Origin: Clostridiales bacterium
GTDB lineage: Bacteria; Bacillota; Clostridia; Oscillospirales; UBA644
Assembly: GCA_003343705.1 (NCBI GenBank)
Contig: QAKR01000028.1
Location: 42,437 to 55,670 of the forward strand
Length of the DNA: 13,234 nt
Direction: 5' to 3'
Position 1 is the stretch's first letter, and each line of letters opens with the position of its first letter. Of the stretch, positions 13,159 through 13,234 are shown in pieces. The notes beneath the pieces are model-generated. The model saw nothing but the letters and a program-made list of their open reading frames with translations, did not search any database and was not told the DNA's origin. A program made the translations under genes and the position numbers.

Positions 13159-13234
13159 TGGGATGTAGCCAAGTTGGTAAGGCACCAGACTTTGACTCTG
13201 GCATTCGTAGGTTCGAGTCCTGCCATCCCAGCCA
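13159..13234 (+). tRNA. tRNA-Gln (anticodon TTG)
   Basis: A complete 76-nt tRNA. The acceptor stem TGGGATG (13159-13165) pairs with CATCCCA (13224-13230), the discriminator is G, and CCA is encoded at 13232-13234. The anticodon stem CCAGA/TCTGG encloses loop CTTTGAC, giving anticodon TTG for glutamine codons CAA and, by wobble, CAG. The T-arm is GTAGG/CCTGC with loop TTCGAGT. The window ends on the last base, so further tRNA genes in the same transcript or a terminator cannot be seen. Confidence 0.97.

Overview
The window is an A+T-rich stretch of bacterial chromosome from what looks like a low-GC Firmicute, most likely an anaerobic member of Clostridia (for example Oscillospiraceae/Ruminococcaceae-like). 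This is inferred from the Firmicute-type recJ-rel-dtd-MBL-hemZ gene order, the small S21 protein, a YqeG-type phosphatase, TTGACA/TATAAT promoters and AGGAGG-like ribosome binding sites. I see no insertion sequence, phage gene, CRISPR array, toxin-antitoxin pair or defence gene. It reads as housekeeping DNA with a few local oddities.

Layout. Every protein gene is on the minus strand, so the window is best read from right to left. At the far right a tRNA-Gln(UUG) gene runs off on the plus strand. It is divergent from the main operon, and both are driven by TTGACA-17-TATAAT promoters in a 150-bp intergenic region. The main operon (13008 down to 2960) holds eight tightly packed genes: nicotinate phosphoribosyltransferase (pncB), RecJ exonuclease, a long RelA/SpoT enzyme, D-aminoacyl-tRNA deacylase (dtd), an MBL-fold hydrolase, an SGNH hydrolase, a HemZ-type radical SAM protein and a uridine-kinase-like P-loop kinase. 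Gaps are at most 20 nt and four junctions overlap, so translational coupling is likely.

A second unit begins at a consensus promoter (2899-2927). It contains rpsU (S21), an intrinsic terminator, a yqeG-like HAD phosphatase and an M24 Xaa-Pro peptidase. It faces directly into tRNA-Thr(CGU), which has its own promoter, an unusual leader hairpin and a strong terminator at 875-902. Further left are a small nitroreductase gene and, at the left edge, the 5' part of tRNA-Pro(CGG) with its own promoter.

Functionally the main operon combines NAD salvage, DNA repair, the (p)ppGpp stringent response, tRNA proofreading and nucleoside salvage. Compared with the familiar Firmicute cluster, apt is absent between recJ and rel, another PRPP-consuming enzyme (pncB) heads the operon, an SGNH hydrolase sits between the MBL hydrolase and hemZ, and a nucleoside kinase occupies the place where hisS-aspS often follow. 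The points most worth a second look are an altered active-site motif in Dtd, matching leader hairpins on two tRNA genes, extended -10 promoters, and the missing terminators between units. Several start codons are moved downstream of the longest reading frame because promoter, terminator or ribosome-binding signals require it.
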